Part shown: positions 1-8,774 of the stretch, piece by piece | Layout: every line of letters begins with the position of its first letter | How positions within the stretch are numbered: position 1 is the stretch's first letter | From: Marinobacter shengliensis | GTDB taxonomy: Bacteria; Pseudomonadota; Gammaproteobacteria; Pseudomonadales; Oleiphilaceae | Direction: 5' to 3' | NCBI RefSeq assembly: GCF_003007715.1 | Contig: NZ_PXNO01000028.1 | Coordinates: 1-64,000, forward strand | DNA length: 64,000 nucleotides | The notes under the pieces: model-generated | What the model was told of the DNA's origin: nothing | Seen by the model: only the letters and a program-made list of their open reading frames with translations | Database searches by the model: none | Program-made: the position numbers and the translations under genes

Positions 1-1148
1 TCTTCACCCTCGGGGCCGGTGACGATGGCCATCTGGGGGCCGTCCATCATGGGTTTGTGTTCACACACTGGCCGCCAGGTTTTATCGGCCGGGATGGCGG
101 TGAAGTCGTTGTGGTAGCTGGTGGGTTCGCTGCCACCCTCTTCTTCCATGGCCTGGGGCTGTTTGCCGGTGTGGGTGATGGCGGTCAGCAGCCATTCCCG
201 GTTCAGGCTCTGGCTGTCGTGGTCCTGCAGCTCTACTTTGGCGCCGGGAGTGAAGTCCGGGCGGTTGCTTTCGCCTTTTGCCAGGGAGGCGTCGTTTCTC
301 AGGGCGTCCAGTCTGGCCTGGGTGAAGGGCTGACCACTGGCGTCGGCCTTGTAGCGACCGGGGTAATCGTAGTGTTGGTAGTCTTCACGGTGACTTACCT
401 CACCTGCACTGTGCTCGTGCATCAGGGCGTAGGCGGGGTTCTTGAAGGTGTAGTCCTTCATGGCCACGGAAGCGGCTTTGATGCGCTCTTCGTAGGCGAA
501 GCTGAACACACAGGCCTGTTTGCTGCTGCCGCCGGCCTGGGTGTTGCAGGGCACCGGGTCCAGCTTGGGGGCGTCGCCGTGGTGGTCAGCGATGATTAAT
601 GCTGGTTGTTCTTCGCCATCCACGCTGCCGTGCTGGTAGCGGTAATGCCAGCCTTCTTCGGCGGCCAGGCGGTTGATGAACTGCAGGTCGCTTTCCCGGT
701 GCTGGACGCAGTATTCCCGTTCTTCGGGGGCGCGCTTGAAGTCAAAGACCGTATCAATGATGCCCCGCTCTTCCAGCAGGGTGCGCACGATGGCATCGGT
801 GGTCTGGGTCTGGAAGATGCGGCTGTTGTGCATCAGGTCCAGGCGCCAGGCCGGGGGCTGGATGACCATTTGATAGGCGGTGCGGCGGTGGCCGGTGTTG
901 CCTCGGACGAATTCGTTGACCACGCCGGTGAAGCGCCGCACTGGCTGGCCGTCTTGCCACACCACCAGGTCCACCGGTTGTTCCAGAACGTCAGCAGCGG
1001 CCACATCGGGGTCGGTGCTCGCCAGTTCTAACCGGCCATGAAACAAGGAAGACAGCTGTTCGGCCAGCTTAAAGCCAACTACCGAAAAGTGATCTGAGGG
1101 GAATTCGCCTACACGGGCGGTGAACTGCAATCCGCTTGCCTGGGGCAT
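1..1148 (-). CDS. vgrG: VgrG spike protein of type VI secretion (TssI), N-terminal part
   Basis: The minus strand is open from an ATG at 1148 to the left edge, giving about 382 residues, so the C-terminal part lies outside the window. The translation starts MPQASGLQFTARVGEF and carries the VgrG pattern of a gp27-like N-terminal half: LVVWQDGQPVRRFTGVV, then YQMVIQPPAWRLDLMHNSRI, and QHRESDLQFINRLAAEEGWHY. VgrG trimers cap the Hcp tube and puncture the target cell, often carrying effectors. It is the last gene of the T6SS run, 102 bp after tssM, as vgrG-3 follows vasK in Vibrio cholerae. Whether it has a C-terminal effector domain cannot be seen here. Confidence 0.93.
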   Translation of the reverse strand, partial: MPQASGLQFTARVGEFPSDHFSVVGFKLAEQLSSLFHGRLELASTDPDVAAADVLEQPVDLVVWQDGQPVRRFTGVVNEFVRGNTGHRRTAYQMVIQPPAWRLDLMHNSRIFQTQTTDAIVRTLLEERGIIDTVFDFKRAPEEREYCVQHRESDLQFINRLAAEEGWHYRYQHGSVDGEEQPALIIADHHGDAPKLDPVPCNTQAGGSSKQACVFSFAYEERIKAASVAMKDYTFKNPAYALMHEHSAGEVSHREDYQHYDYPGRYKADASGQPFTQARLDALRNDASLAKGESNRPDFTPGAKVELQDHDSQSLNREWLLTAITHTGKQPQAMEEEGGSEPTSYHNDFTAIPADKTWRPVCEHKPMMDGPQMAIVTGPEGE

Positions 1149-1250
1149 GACTTCGGTCCCTGAAGAATGAACATTTCCGTTTCAGCCGGCACCATCCAGG
1201 TGCAAGCTCCGGTCAACCCGGGCATTCAAGCCCGGGCGACGGGACACAGT

Positions 1251-4200
1251 TTAATACAAGCTGCGGGGTATGCGGTACCCCGAGAGCAGCTGCTGTGTGA
1301 ACGGGTTGGTATTACTGGCCGCATGCAGGCGATATCGCATCTCACCATCGTCCACGGTGAACTTCACATCCACGGCATTGCTGCTGACGCCGGCAATTTC
1401 CGCTTTATCCAGCAACCGGAACAGCGCCCAGGGGCCGCTTTCCGAGATACTTCGGGGCGAACGGTTGACCTGAATCGGCACCAGAGTGATGCGGCTTTCC
1501 ACGGAATCCCGCAGGGTGTTGGGCCAAACCAGCGGTATGCTCTGGCGTGGGCCGTGGGAGAACTCCACCAGCTGGCCGTCGATGTTCACCACCGCCCGGC
1601 GCTTGTTGTTGGTGAGGTTCAGGGGTTCCAGGGCGAATTCTACGTCCAGGGTGCCGCTGCGGGTGAAGAAAGCCTGGCGAATCTGCCTTGCGCGATCCAG
1701 AGAGGCCACCACGTCCCGGCGCACCAGGCTGGCCCGGCGGGCGTCGCCCACATGCTCGGGATGGTCTTCCAGGAACAGTTTCAGGTTGTCGTTGTAGAAG
1801 GTTTCCAGGATGCCATCCGGGGCGAAGAAGCGCTCGAAGTCCTGCAGTGCGGCATCGCGACCGGCACCGGCGGTGAACGGATAATGCCGGGCCAGGTTCT
1901 GCTGGAACGGCTGGTAAACTTCCCGGTACCACTCGCGCTCCAACTGAGCCACCGCACGGTCAAGCACCACGCGCCAGCTTTCCGTGGCCAGTCGGTTGAG
2001 CACGCGGTTCAGTGGCTCCGGCTGGTGGTTGGCCATGCGCTGCAGCGTGAAGATGGGGTCTGCCCCCTGCAGGCCCATGCGGGCACGGGCGGCGCTGAGC
2101 GCGGCTTTGCCGGCATCCGGGGACTCCTGGATGTTGCGCAGGTATTCATGCAGTTCACCCACCACCTGCATGATTTCATCCAGGCCAGAAGGCTGGTCAC
2201 CCTGCTTGCGGGTCAGCCGGTTCAGGTCGGCGAACTGGCGCTCGATATCCTGCAACATACGGAAATGGGGCGACTGTTCCAGCAGTTTTCGGGCTGCCTC
2301 AGCTTCACCGTCACCCACCGGGATCAGGCGGGTATTACTCTGGACCTGGCCAAGGAACCGGGCCAGGGGTTCGTGGCCGCTGGTCAGGCTTTCCAGAATG
2401 CGCACGCCGTGGTTCAGGTCTTCAAACCGGTGGACATCCAGCCGGCTGACGGCGGTGCGCCAGGCTTCCGCATAATTCTCGGCATACAGCGTTTGCAGGC
2501 TGGCCAGCAGCTCTGCCTCGTCCGCCTTGCTGAAATCCACATCATTGCGCCGACCCAATACCCAGGCATCCACCAACGCCAGTTCGGTCACCGAACCGGA
2601 TTTGCGCAGGAACCACTTCTCCAGGCCTTCGCGGGTCAGCAACGCAGGGATGGACAATGGATCCTCTGCGGACGGTAATTCATCGCCCAGCGGTTCACCG
2701 TACGCGTCCATGCGGGTGAACACGGTGGAGAAGGCTGGCCCGGAGCTGCGCGCCAGCTCCAGCGGTGCCTGGAATTCCCGGTTGGCTTCCACCTGCAGAT
2801 CACGGTACACGCGGTCTGGCGTGCTGATCCGGCCCAGTTCATGCTGCGCCCACTGCACACTGCTGCGGAACGGTGCCAGTGCCATGGTGGCGGTCTGGTC
2901 GCCCTCGGCCGCCATGCCGGCCAGGTTGGTGTGGGCCATGGCGTATTGCAGGTGGCCATAGAGACGGTTCTGCACCTCCCGCTGGCCGGGGAAACGGTTC
3001 TGCCAGTAGCTTCGCATGTAAGCGGCGACAAGGTCACTGCGCCGACCGCTGGCGTCGTACAGCATGCGCAACACCCGCAGGTGTTCCAGGCGCTCGGTGC
3101 TGTTGTCAGGTGCCCGGCCCATTTCTTCCATCACGCCAAACATCAATGCAGGCAGGTACTGGTAGGCCAGCATGTCGAGGTAGGCGGCGTCCACTTCCGG
3201 CCCCACTTTGTGGCCCTGATACAGGCCCATATCGGCTACCAGGCTCCACTCGTTGCGGTAGTCGCCGAACGCCATGGTGGCCTCGCGCAATTCATCCAGC
3301 GGTTGCAGCAGGTTACGGCCGGTGCTGTCGGGCTCGTAGCCCACCGGCTGCCAGTTGTTGATAAAGGCGTTTACCCGGTTTTCCACCTGGGCGGCGGCGT
3401 CTGCGTTCTTGATGAAATAGTGCTGCCAGCCGGCGGTCATGCCGGCACCGGCACACACCGCCACGGCGGCGGCCACAGCGACTTTGCGACGGCGTTTGCC
3501 GACCACCTTGCGGTTATCGCCCGCCAGGCCCGCCTCTGGATAGATCACCTCCGGGAACAGCCCTTTGGTAAACAGGCTGACCGACTGACCGCCTCGCTGG
3601 GCTGGCTGGATGGGGCTGGTCATCTGGTAATTGTGGGCAGCGGCAGAGACAAAGGCATCTTCCGGCACACCTTCCTGCAGCACCGAGGTGAAATAGGTAC
3701 CGCGAACCAGGGCCGGGGTGGAGAAGGCATCGGCTGACAGCAGGTCGGTCAGGAACTGCTCCATGGTGGTTTTCAGGCCCGCCAGCTGACGAGTGAACGA
3801 GTAGGCCGCGGCCCGCTCTTCGTTGTCGCGGGTGTCCGCCAGGACATCCGGCAGGCGCTGGCTCAGCTCATCTACCATGTCGTTGTAGCGATCTGCGAAC
3901 TGTTCCAGCCACTGATCGTGATCCTGCTGGCCATCCAGTCGGAAGGTGAAACCCAGCGCCTTATCTTTCTCGGCTTTTGACAGGGTACGCACGAACGGTG
4001 CGAAGCCGTACATCAGGTCCATTTTGGTAAAGGTGACATACACCGGCAGCCGCGAACCCAGCTGTTCCATCAACTCCCGCAGGCGAGTGCGCAGCAGGAT
4101 GGCGTGGGCTTCCCGCTGCTGGTCATTGGCGGTGCTCAGGCGGGCCAGATCCACGGCCAGAATCACGCCGTTCAGCGGGCGCTGGGGACGGCTGCGCTCG

Positions 4201-4835
4201 AGCCAGCCGATAAAATGGTTCCACAGCCGGTTCTGGATTTCGCCGGTAGCGCCCTCGCCCTGGTTCTGGCTCAGCAGTTCGCCGTCCGGGTCGATCAGTA
4301 CACCGTTGTCGCCAATCCACCAGTCAAAACCGAAGGGATTGCGGTCGCCCCGGTTATTTCGGGTAACGTTGGTAAGGGTGTAGGTTTGCCCTGCCCGCTG
4401 AATCAGGCTGGTCTTACCGGCATCTTCCAGGCCCATCACCAGGTACCAGGGCAGGCGGTACAGGCCTTTGCGGCCGGGCAGATTGCTTTTCAGGGCCTGC
4501 AACTGGCGGTCCAGCAAGCGCTGCTGCCGGCGTTCCATAGGCAGGATCGGATCTTCCTGTTCCTGTTGCTCCTCGGCCTTGGCTTTATTCACCTTGCCCA
4601 GCCGACGAGCCAGGGCCATACCCCAGAACACCACCACCAGCAAAATCACACCAAGCGTCACCAGGGCCCGCATCTGCCAGGCCATCAACGGGTACTCTCC
4701 GCCAATTTCCAGGCGGGGGCCCAGCCACCAGGTGGCCACCAGCAATGCGATGACCGCCAGCGCCAGGGTGACCGGTGCGGCGTTACGAAGATGAGGCAGT
4801 AGCCAACGACCAATGAGTAAGGCTTTTCTCCACAT
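1251..4835 (-). CDS. tssM: T6SS inner-membrane core protein TssM (IcmF/VasK)
   Basis: About 1,194 residues, the normal size for TssM. Two hydrophobic segments lie near the N-terminus (about residues 24-42 and 60-78), followed by a cytoplasmic domain with an intact Walker A motif GLEDAGKT (residues 138-145 counted from the upstream ATG at 4844). A third membrane segment follows RRRK near residue 455, then a large periplasmic region. TssM links TssL in the inner membrane to the TssJ lipoprotein in the outer membrane. ATG 4835 is preferred because an AGGA lies 9 bases upstream, whereas the in-frame ATG at 4844 directly abuts that same AGGA. The intact P-loop suggests nucleotide binding, which is not universal in this family. 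Confidence 0.95.
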   Translation of the reverse strand: MWRKALLIGRWLLPHLRNAAPVTLALAVIALLVATWWLGPRLEIGGEYPLMAWQMRALVTLGVILLVVVFWGMALARRLGKVNKAKAEEQQEQEDPILPMERRQQRLLDRQLQALKSNLPGRKGLYRLPWYLVMGLEDAGKTSLIQRAGQTYTLTNVTRNNRGDRNPFGFDWWIGDNGVLIDPDGELLSQNQGEGATGEIQNRLWNHFIGWLERSRPQRPLNGVILAVDLARLSTANDQQREAHAILLRTRLRELMEQLGSRLPVYVTFTKMDLMYGFAPFVRTLSKAEKDKALGFTFRLDGQQDHDQWLEQFADRYNDMVDELSQRLPDVLADTRDNEERAAAYSFTRQLAGLKTTMEQFLTDLLSADAFSTPALVRGTYFTSVLQEGVPEDAFVSAAAHNYQMTSPIQPAQRGGQSVSLFTKGLFPEVIYPEAGLAGDNRKVVGKRRRKVAVAAAVAVCAGAGMTAGWQHYFIKNADAAAQVENRVNAFINNWQPVGYEPDSTGRNLLQPLDELREATMAFGDYRNEWSLVADMGLYQGHKVGPEVDAAYLDMLAYQYLPALMFGVMEEMGRAPDNSTERLEHLRVLRMLYDASGRRSDLVAAYMRSYWQNRFPGQREVQNRLYGHLQYAMAHTNLAGMAAEGDQTATMALAPFRSSVQWAQHELGRISTPDRVYRDLQVEANREFQAPLELARSSGPAFSTVFTRMDAYGEPLGDELPSAEDPLSIPALLTREGLEKWFLRKSGSVTELALVDAWVLGRRNDVDFSKADEAELLASLQTLYAENYAEAWRTAVSRLDVHRFEDLNHGVRILESLTSGHEPLARFLGQVQSNTRLIPVGDGEAEAARKLLEQSPHFRMLQDIERQFADLNRLTRKQGDQPSGLDEIMQVVGELHEYLRNIQESPDAGKAALSAARARMGLQGADPIFTLQRMANHQPEPLNRVLNRLATESWRVVLDRAVAQLEREWYREVYQPFQQNLARHYPFTAGAGRDAALQDFERFFAPDGILETFYNDNLKLFLEDHPEHVGDARRASLVRRDVVASLDRARQIRQAFFTRSGTLDVEFALEPLNLTNNKRRAVVNIDGQLVEFSHGPRQSIPLVWPNTLRDSVESRITLVPIQVNRSPRSISESGPWALFRLLDKAEIAGVSSNAVDVKFTVDDGEMRYRLHAASNTNPFTQQLLSGYRIPRSLY

Positions 4836-4868
4836 GGTTTCCATTCCTGCGTTTGATGCGTGCGGGCG

Positions 4869-6311
4869 TTACGCCAGTCGTTCCAGTTGTTTGATCAGGC
4901 CGGGTTCCCAGTCTTCCAGAACCAGGCCTCGGACCTGCCCTTGCAGGTCCTGAATCTGTTGCGCGGCCATGGCTTTCAGGCCGGTTTCTTTCAGCAGCTT
5001 GGCACTGGCCAGACGCCAGTACAGCCGTTCCCGGGGCTCCCGGGCATCGGCCAGGCCTTGTTCCAGCAGCTCCAGTGCCGCCGGCAGTTTGCTCTGCCTT
5101 GCCAGTTCAACCGCACTGTCCAGCGCCTGCTCCCAGGGGTTGGCGCCACCGCCGTTGCCTTTGACCGTCGCCGGTGCGGTATGCATCCAGTCCGCGGCAT
5201 CGTCACTGAGAAAGGCGGTGCCGTCATTGAAGGTCAGCTCTGCCAGTTCCGGCAGCCTTTCCACAAAGGCTTTCAGGGCTTCCCGGATGGCTTCGGCGCA
5301 ATCGCTATGGCCCAACGCCATCGCCGCCCGGGCACTGAGCCAGTGGCCATCGAGCCAGAACGGGCTGACCGACAGGCTCTGTTCGATGCGCTGCCAGAGT
5401 TCGTTATCCGGGGTTTTATCCAGACTTTCCTTGTACTCCGCCACCCGGTCTGCACTCACAGCAGCCAGGTCTGTTCGCTTGCCATCCCGGGTGGGCGGCA
5501 GGCTGGTGATGCTTTGCCAGATGGCATGGCGGCGCATCTGATAACCCAAGGGGTTGTCCGGCTCAGTGCCGGTGAGCAGTTCAGCCACTTTCAGCAGGCT
5601 CTGGCGGGTCGCCCGCTCATTACTCGGGTCCAGTGTCAGGTTGCCCAGTGAGGCGCTTGCGGCAGTGGTAGCCGCCGGCTTGTTTACTACCGCCGCTGCC
5701 GGCTGGCTCGGAGCGGTTTGAGGCTCCCCGGCACTGGCCTGGCTGCCAGGCTGGTCTGGTTTGGGCAGTTTCTCTGCCGCCCGCTTCAGATCAAACAAGG
5801 CGTCACCCGGCAGGTCTTTGGCTTTGGCCTGGTCATCCAGCTTGTCGATCAGGTCCAGGCAGTACTGGCGGCCATCACCCACGCTGGCATCAAAATTCAG
5901 GCTCTCCACACCTTTGAGGGCGCGTTGCAGCATCTGGGTAAACAGCATTTTTCGGGCACGCTGGCCCTTGGCGCCGGGATAGGGCCAGGCGTTCTCCCAC
6001 CAGCCATCCAACACCCGATGCAACAGGTACAGTGACAAGGCAAAGCGTTCGCCGTCGCCACTGCGCTGCAGGCTGAGCATCAGAAAACCCAATACCTTGA
6101 TGTCTTTGCTGCGGTCTGCCAGCAGCTTGAGGGCCTCGCTCTCTACCTTGTTCCAGTCGATGTCGTTGTGGGCCAGAGAACCCACTTTCATCACTTCGTC
6201 TTCCAGGAACTCCAGGACCGGGTCTTCGGCCAGGCTGTCGCCGGTGCCGCTTTCCCCCGGGATCGCACCGAGTACCTGTTCAACGTAAGGGTGTTGTTCA
6301 ATAACCTGCAT
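4869..6311 (-). CDS. tssA: T6SS baseplate/sheath cap protein TssA (VasJ type)
   Basis: 480 residues. The first 130 or so match the ImpA N-terminal domain (EDEVMKVGSLAHNDIDWNKV; LSLYLLHRVLDGWWENAWP). A Pro/Ala-rich linker at about 185-225 leads to a helical C-terminal half with repeated Leu/Ala helices, as in VasJ-type TssA. TssA helps assemble the baseplate and caps the growing tail. The start is set at ATG 6311 because GGGGG lies just upstream and the preceding vasI stop is 10 bases away; an upstream in-frame ATG would overlap vasI heavily. It lies between vasI and tssM, exactly as in Vibrio cholerae. Confidence 0.9.
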   Translation of the reverse strand: MQVIEQHPYVEQVLGAIPGESGTGDSLAEDPVLEFLEDEVMKVGSLAHNDIDWNKVESEALKLLADRSKDIKVLGFLMLSLQRSGDGERFALSLYLLHRVLDGWWENAWPYPGAKGQRARKMLFTQMLQRALKGVESLNFDASVGDGRQYCLDLIDKLDDQAKAKDLPGDALFDLKRAAEKLPKPDQPGSQASAGEPQTAPSQPAAAVVNKPAATTAASASLGNLTLDPSNERATRQSLLKVAELLTGTEPDNPLGYQMRRHAIWQSITSLPPTRDGKRTDLAAVSADRVAEYKESLDKTPDNELWQRIEQSLSVSPFWLDGHWLSARAAMALGHSDCAEAIREALKAFVERLPELAELTFNDGTAFLSDDAADWMHTAPATVKGNGGGANPWEQALDSAVELARQSKLPAALELLEQGLADAREPRERLYWRLASAKLLKETGLKAMAAQQIQDLQGQVRGLVLEDWEPGLIKQLERLA

Positions 6312-6321
6312 CGTTGCCCCC

Positions 6322-6963
6322 TTACCAGCCACAGGCCTGACGCAGTGGCCGGATCGCTTCTGCATAACCAGAGAGATCAAACAGCAACCCATCCAGCTCC
6401 TGGGCTTCGGCGTGAATGCGGGCGTCCGGCTGCCCGACGATTTGCTGCACTATGCGGATTGCCGGTAAGCCCCGGCCGGCACTGACCACCAGGCCGTCAT
6501 CCCGTACCCGCCAATAGGCTCGCTCGGGCCCCAGTGCCACCTCCACCCGCTCCCGGTTGATGGGTTCCGGCAGCATGACGGTCAATTCGGTGATGTTGTT
6601 GTGGCACTGCAGTGCCAGCACTGGTCGCGGAGGCTGCACGCCCAGCGCGGAAACGGTTACCAAGTGGCCAGCCGCGGCACCGGTATCCCGATAGGTCACC
6701 CCGGACGCATCCTCACCACTGGCCTGGGCAAAGGCCCGGCGCCAGCGTTCGGACTGGTTGACCTCCGGCACCCGCCGACCTTCCTCGTAACGGGCCAGTG
6801 GGGTGGCAAACACCTCATCAAAACAGGCCAGCCGGTCGAGCCGGTTGGCTTCGGCCGTGCAGGCCTCGGCTTCCGCCAGGCGGGTGTCGGCCAGCGTGAC
6901 GGTGCTGGCCAGCACCATGGCCAGGCCGAGCAGCCCGGGTTGGATTCGGTCTTTCAGGGTCAT
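6322..6963 (-). CDS. vasI: T6SS-associated periplasmic protein VasI/TagO
   Basis: 213 residues with a signal peptide of about 25 residues (hydrophobic GLLGLAMVLASTVTLA). Just after it comes the family pattern CTAEANRLDRLACFDEVF, with two cysteines that could form a disulphide in the periplasm. The family is encoded within Vibrio-type T6SS clusters. Its exact role is not established; it is usually treated as an accessory periplasmic factor. The gene overlaps vasH by 4 bases (ATGA) and lies 10 bases before tssA, so all are likely translated from one message. Confidence 0.85.
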   Translation of the reverse strand: MTLKDRIQPGLLGLAMVLASTVTLADTRLAEAEACTAEANRLDRLACFDEVFATPLARYEEGRRVPEVNQSERWRRAFAQASGEDASGVTYRDTGAAAGHLVTVSALGVQPPRPVLALQCHNNITELTVMLPEPINRERVEVALGPERAYWRVRDDGLVVSAGRGLPAIRIVQQIVGQPDARIHAEAQELDGLLFDLSGYAEAIRPLRQACGW

Positions 6964-8534
6964 ACGTCAGTTACCTGATACTTCAGACATTTATGGGCCA
7001 GGGTACGTTTGGGCAGGCCCAGGCTTTCAGCAGCCTGGGCACGGTTGCCGCCGTACTGGCGCAGTCGTTCACGGATAATGGCGGCCTCGAAGGCCTGGGC
7101 GGCGGCTTTCAGGTCGCGGATGTCATCCGCCACCGGAACCCCCACCATGGCTTTCGGTTCAACGCTGGCATCCATGGCCGGGCCTGGATCGGCAAACAGG
7201 TCATCCAGGCGTAACACTTCCGGCTGGATGTCATCGCCGGCGGGCGTTTGCAGGCAAGCCAATTCCACGATGTTGCGCAGTTCCCGCACGTTGCCGGGAA
7301 AGTTGTAACCAGCCAGCGTGTGCAGCGCGTGGCTGCTGATACCCAATGGGCCACTGCCTTCGCGTTCGGTGTACAGGCGAATGAAATGCCGGCTCAGGGC
7401 TTCCAGGTCTTCCGTGCGTTCGCGCAGCGGAATAACCCGCAATGGGAACTGGCTGAGGCGATAGAACAGGTCACGCCGAAAGCGGCCGTCTTCGATGCCT
7501 TCCTGCAGGGGCTGATGGGTAGCCGCCACCAGCCGGAAGTCGGAGTGCTGTTCATCCCGGGCGCCCAGGGGGCGGAACTGGCGGCTTTCCAGTACCCGCA
7601 GCAGTTTGGACTGCAGGGCCATGGGCATGTCACCGATTTCATCCAGGAACAGGGTGCCGCCATTGGCCTGGGCCAGCAGGCCTTCTTTGGCCTGGTCGGC
7701 GCCGGAGAAGGCGCCTTTGGTATGGCCGAACAGTTCGCTTTCCAGCAGGGTGTCCGGGATGGCAGCGCAGTTGACCACCACCAGCGGACCATTCGCCCGG
7801 TCGGACATGTCGTGGATGCCCCGGGCGACCACGTCTTTGCCGCAGCCGGTTTCGCCCTGGATCAGCACGGACAGCTGACTGCCGGCGGCACGCACCACCT
7901 GGGCCCGGAGGTTCACCATGGCTTCGGAGTTGCCGACCAGGGTGTGGGCCAGTTGTTCACAGCGCTGGCGCAGGGTTTCGGCGTCGTGCAGGTGGTCCAG
8001 GGAGCGTTTGAGCATGCGCCGCTGCCAGACCTGGTCGCGGGTTTGCAATTGGCTGATCCACTGGTGTACCAGCAGTTGTTTGATGCCGGCGTACAGGGGC
8101 TGACCGACGATGCCTTGCCAGTCTGGGTGGTCGCTGCAAAGAACGAGGATGCCGAGGGTGCGGCCGTCTTCGCCGGCGAGGGGTTCAAGCCAGAGGCTTC
8201 TGGGGCGGTCGCTGGCGTCGAACAGGGTCTGGAAGCCGGGGTGGTCCAGGCGGTAGCTGGCGGCGCGGGTAAGCTCTCTGGGCTGGCCGGTTTGCAGTAC
8301 ATGGGCAAACGGGTGGCTGAAGTCGCTGCAGTCGAATTCGCTGGTGTCGCCTAGTTGGCCACAGTGGAGGGTTCGGCCGCTGAGGTCGAGTTCGAGGGCC
8401 CAGCATTTGGTGAGGCCGAAGGCCTTTTGGAGCTGGCTGGTGGCGGTGTTCAGCAACGCAGGCAGGGTGTCCTGTTTGATGAGTGCCACCGCCAGGTCTA
8501 TGCCGGTGTGCAGTTCCTTCTGCATCCGTCCCAT
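6960..8534 (-). CDS. vasH: Sigma-54-dependent activator of T6SS, VasH type
   Basis: 524 residues: a GAF-like N-terminal sensor region (about 15-165), a central AAA+ sigma-54 interaction domain, and a Fis-type helix-turn-helix at the end (GGNRAQAAESLGLPKRTL). Walker A is GETGCGKD (227-234) and Walker B is FLDEIGDM (296-303). The sigma-54 contact loop reads GAFSGA (274-279) instead of the usual GAFTGA. VasH proteins switch on RpoN-dependent T6SS genes, chiefly hcp operons in Vibrio. ATG 8534 is chosen because AAGGAA sits 8 bases upstream. The gene is separated from clpV by 240 bp filled with hairpin repeats, so its transcription may be uncoupled from the genes before it. Confidence 0.93.
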   Translation of the reverse strand: MGRMQKELHTGIDLAVALIKQDTLPALLNTATSQLQKAFGLTKCWALELDLSGRTLHCGQLGDTSEFDCSDFSHPFAHVLQTGQPRELTRAASYRLDHPGFQTLFDASDRPRSLWLEPLAGEDGRTLGILVLCSDHPDWQGIVGQPLYAGIKQLLVHQWISQLQTRDQVWQRRMLKRSLDHLHDAETLRQRCEQLAHTLVGNSEAMVNLRAQVVRAAGSQLSVLIQGETGCGKDVVARGIHDMSDRANGPLVVVNCAAIPDTLLESELFGHTKGAFSGADQAKEGLLAQANGGTLFLDEIGDMPMALQSKLLRVLESRQFRPLGARDEQHSDFRLVAATHQPLQEGIEDGRFRRDLFYRLSQFPLRVIPLRERTEDLEALSRHFIRLYTEREGSGPLGISSHALHTLAGYNFPGNVRELRNIVELACLQTPAGDDIQPEVLRLDDLFADPGPAMDASVEPKAMVGVPVADDIRDLKAAAQAFEAAIIRERLRQYGGNRAQAAESLGLPKRTLAHKCLKYQVTDV

Positions 8535-8564
8535 TGCTATCGTTCCTTCTTTATGGAGATCGCC

Positions 8565-8630
8565 GCCCGCACACCGTGGGGGATAGCTTTCCAAAACACG
8601 CTGTGAATACATCCTTGTACGCTCCGCTGC
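8565..8630 (+). repeat. Half-copy of the covarying-arm hairpin element
   Basis: This stretch is an imperfect direct repeat of the left half of the element that starts 74 bp to the right (gcccgcacac at 8565-8574 and again at 8639-8648). It includes the shared TTTCCAAAACACGC segment and a mini-hairpin TACATCCTTGTA (8608-8619). Its own outer arm (about 8574-8596) has no complementary partner nearby, so it is a half-element. It lies directly in front of vasH. Confidence 0.7.
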
Positions 8631-8645
8631 CGTTCGGCGCCCGCA

Positions 8646-8750
8646 CACTGCGGGGTTAAGTCTTCCAAAACACGCCGTGAATACGTCCCTGTAGGCTCCG
8701 CTCCGCCATCCATGGCTCCGCAGGGTTTTGGAAGACTTAACCCCGCAGTG
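8646..8750 (+). repeat. Covarying-arm hairpin element A (clpV-vasH gap)
   Basis: A perfect 26-bp inverted repeat, 8646-8671 pairing with 8725-8750, encloses 53 bases. The inner part holds TACGTCCCTGTA (8682-8693) and the constant core CTCCGCCATCCATGGCTCCG (8701-8720). Only TCCAAAA/TTTTGGA and the inner core are shared with elements B and C; the outer 18 or so bp are unique to this copy yet perfectly complementary. Any transcript from clpV into vasH must cross this stem. Confidence 0.85.
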
Positions 8751-8774
8751 CGCTACTTTCAGCGAGTTTCCACG

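Noticed and set aside
1217..1236. Perfect 7-bp GC hairpin CCCGGGC-ATTCAA-GCCCGGG after tssM
   Set aside because: It has no T-run on the minus strand after the stem, so I do not call it a terminator; it may be chance in GC-rich DNA or a weak pause site before vgrG.
1167..2678. A 503-codon open frame on the plus strand
   Set aside because: It is antisense to tssM, has no family likeness, and arises from the codon bias of the GC-rich gene on the other strand. The same reasoning removes long antisense frames opposite vasH, clpV, tssK, tagH, ftsY, pckA, pyrX and chpA.
8565..8750. Reading the hairpin-rich gap as an integron attC array
   Set aside because: No GTTRRRY core sites, no gene cassettes and no integrase gene beside it; arms carry TCCAAAA/TTTTGGA edges instead.
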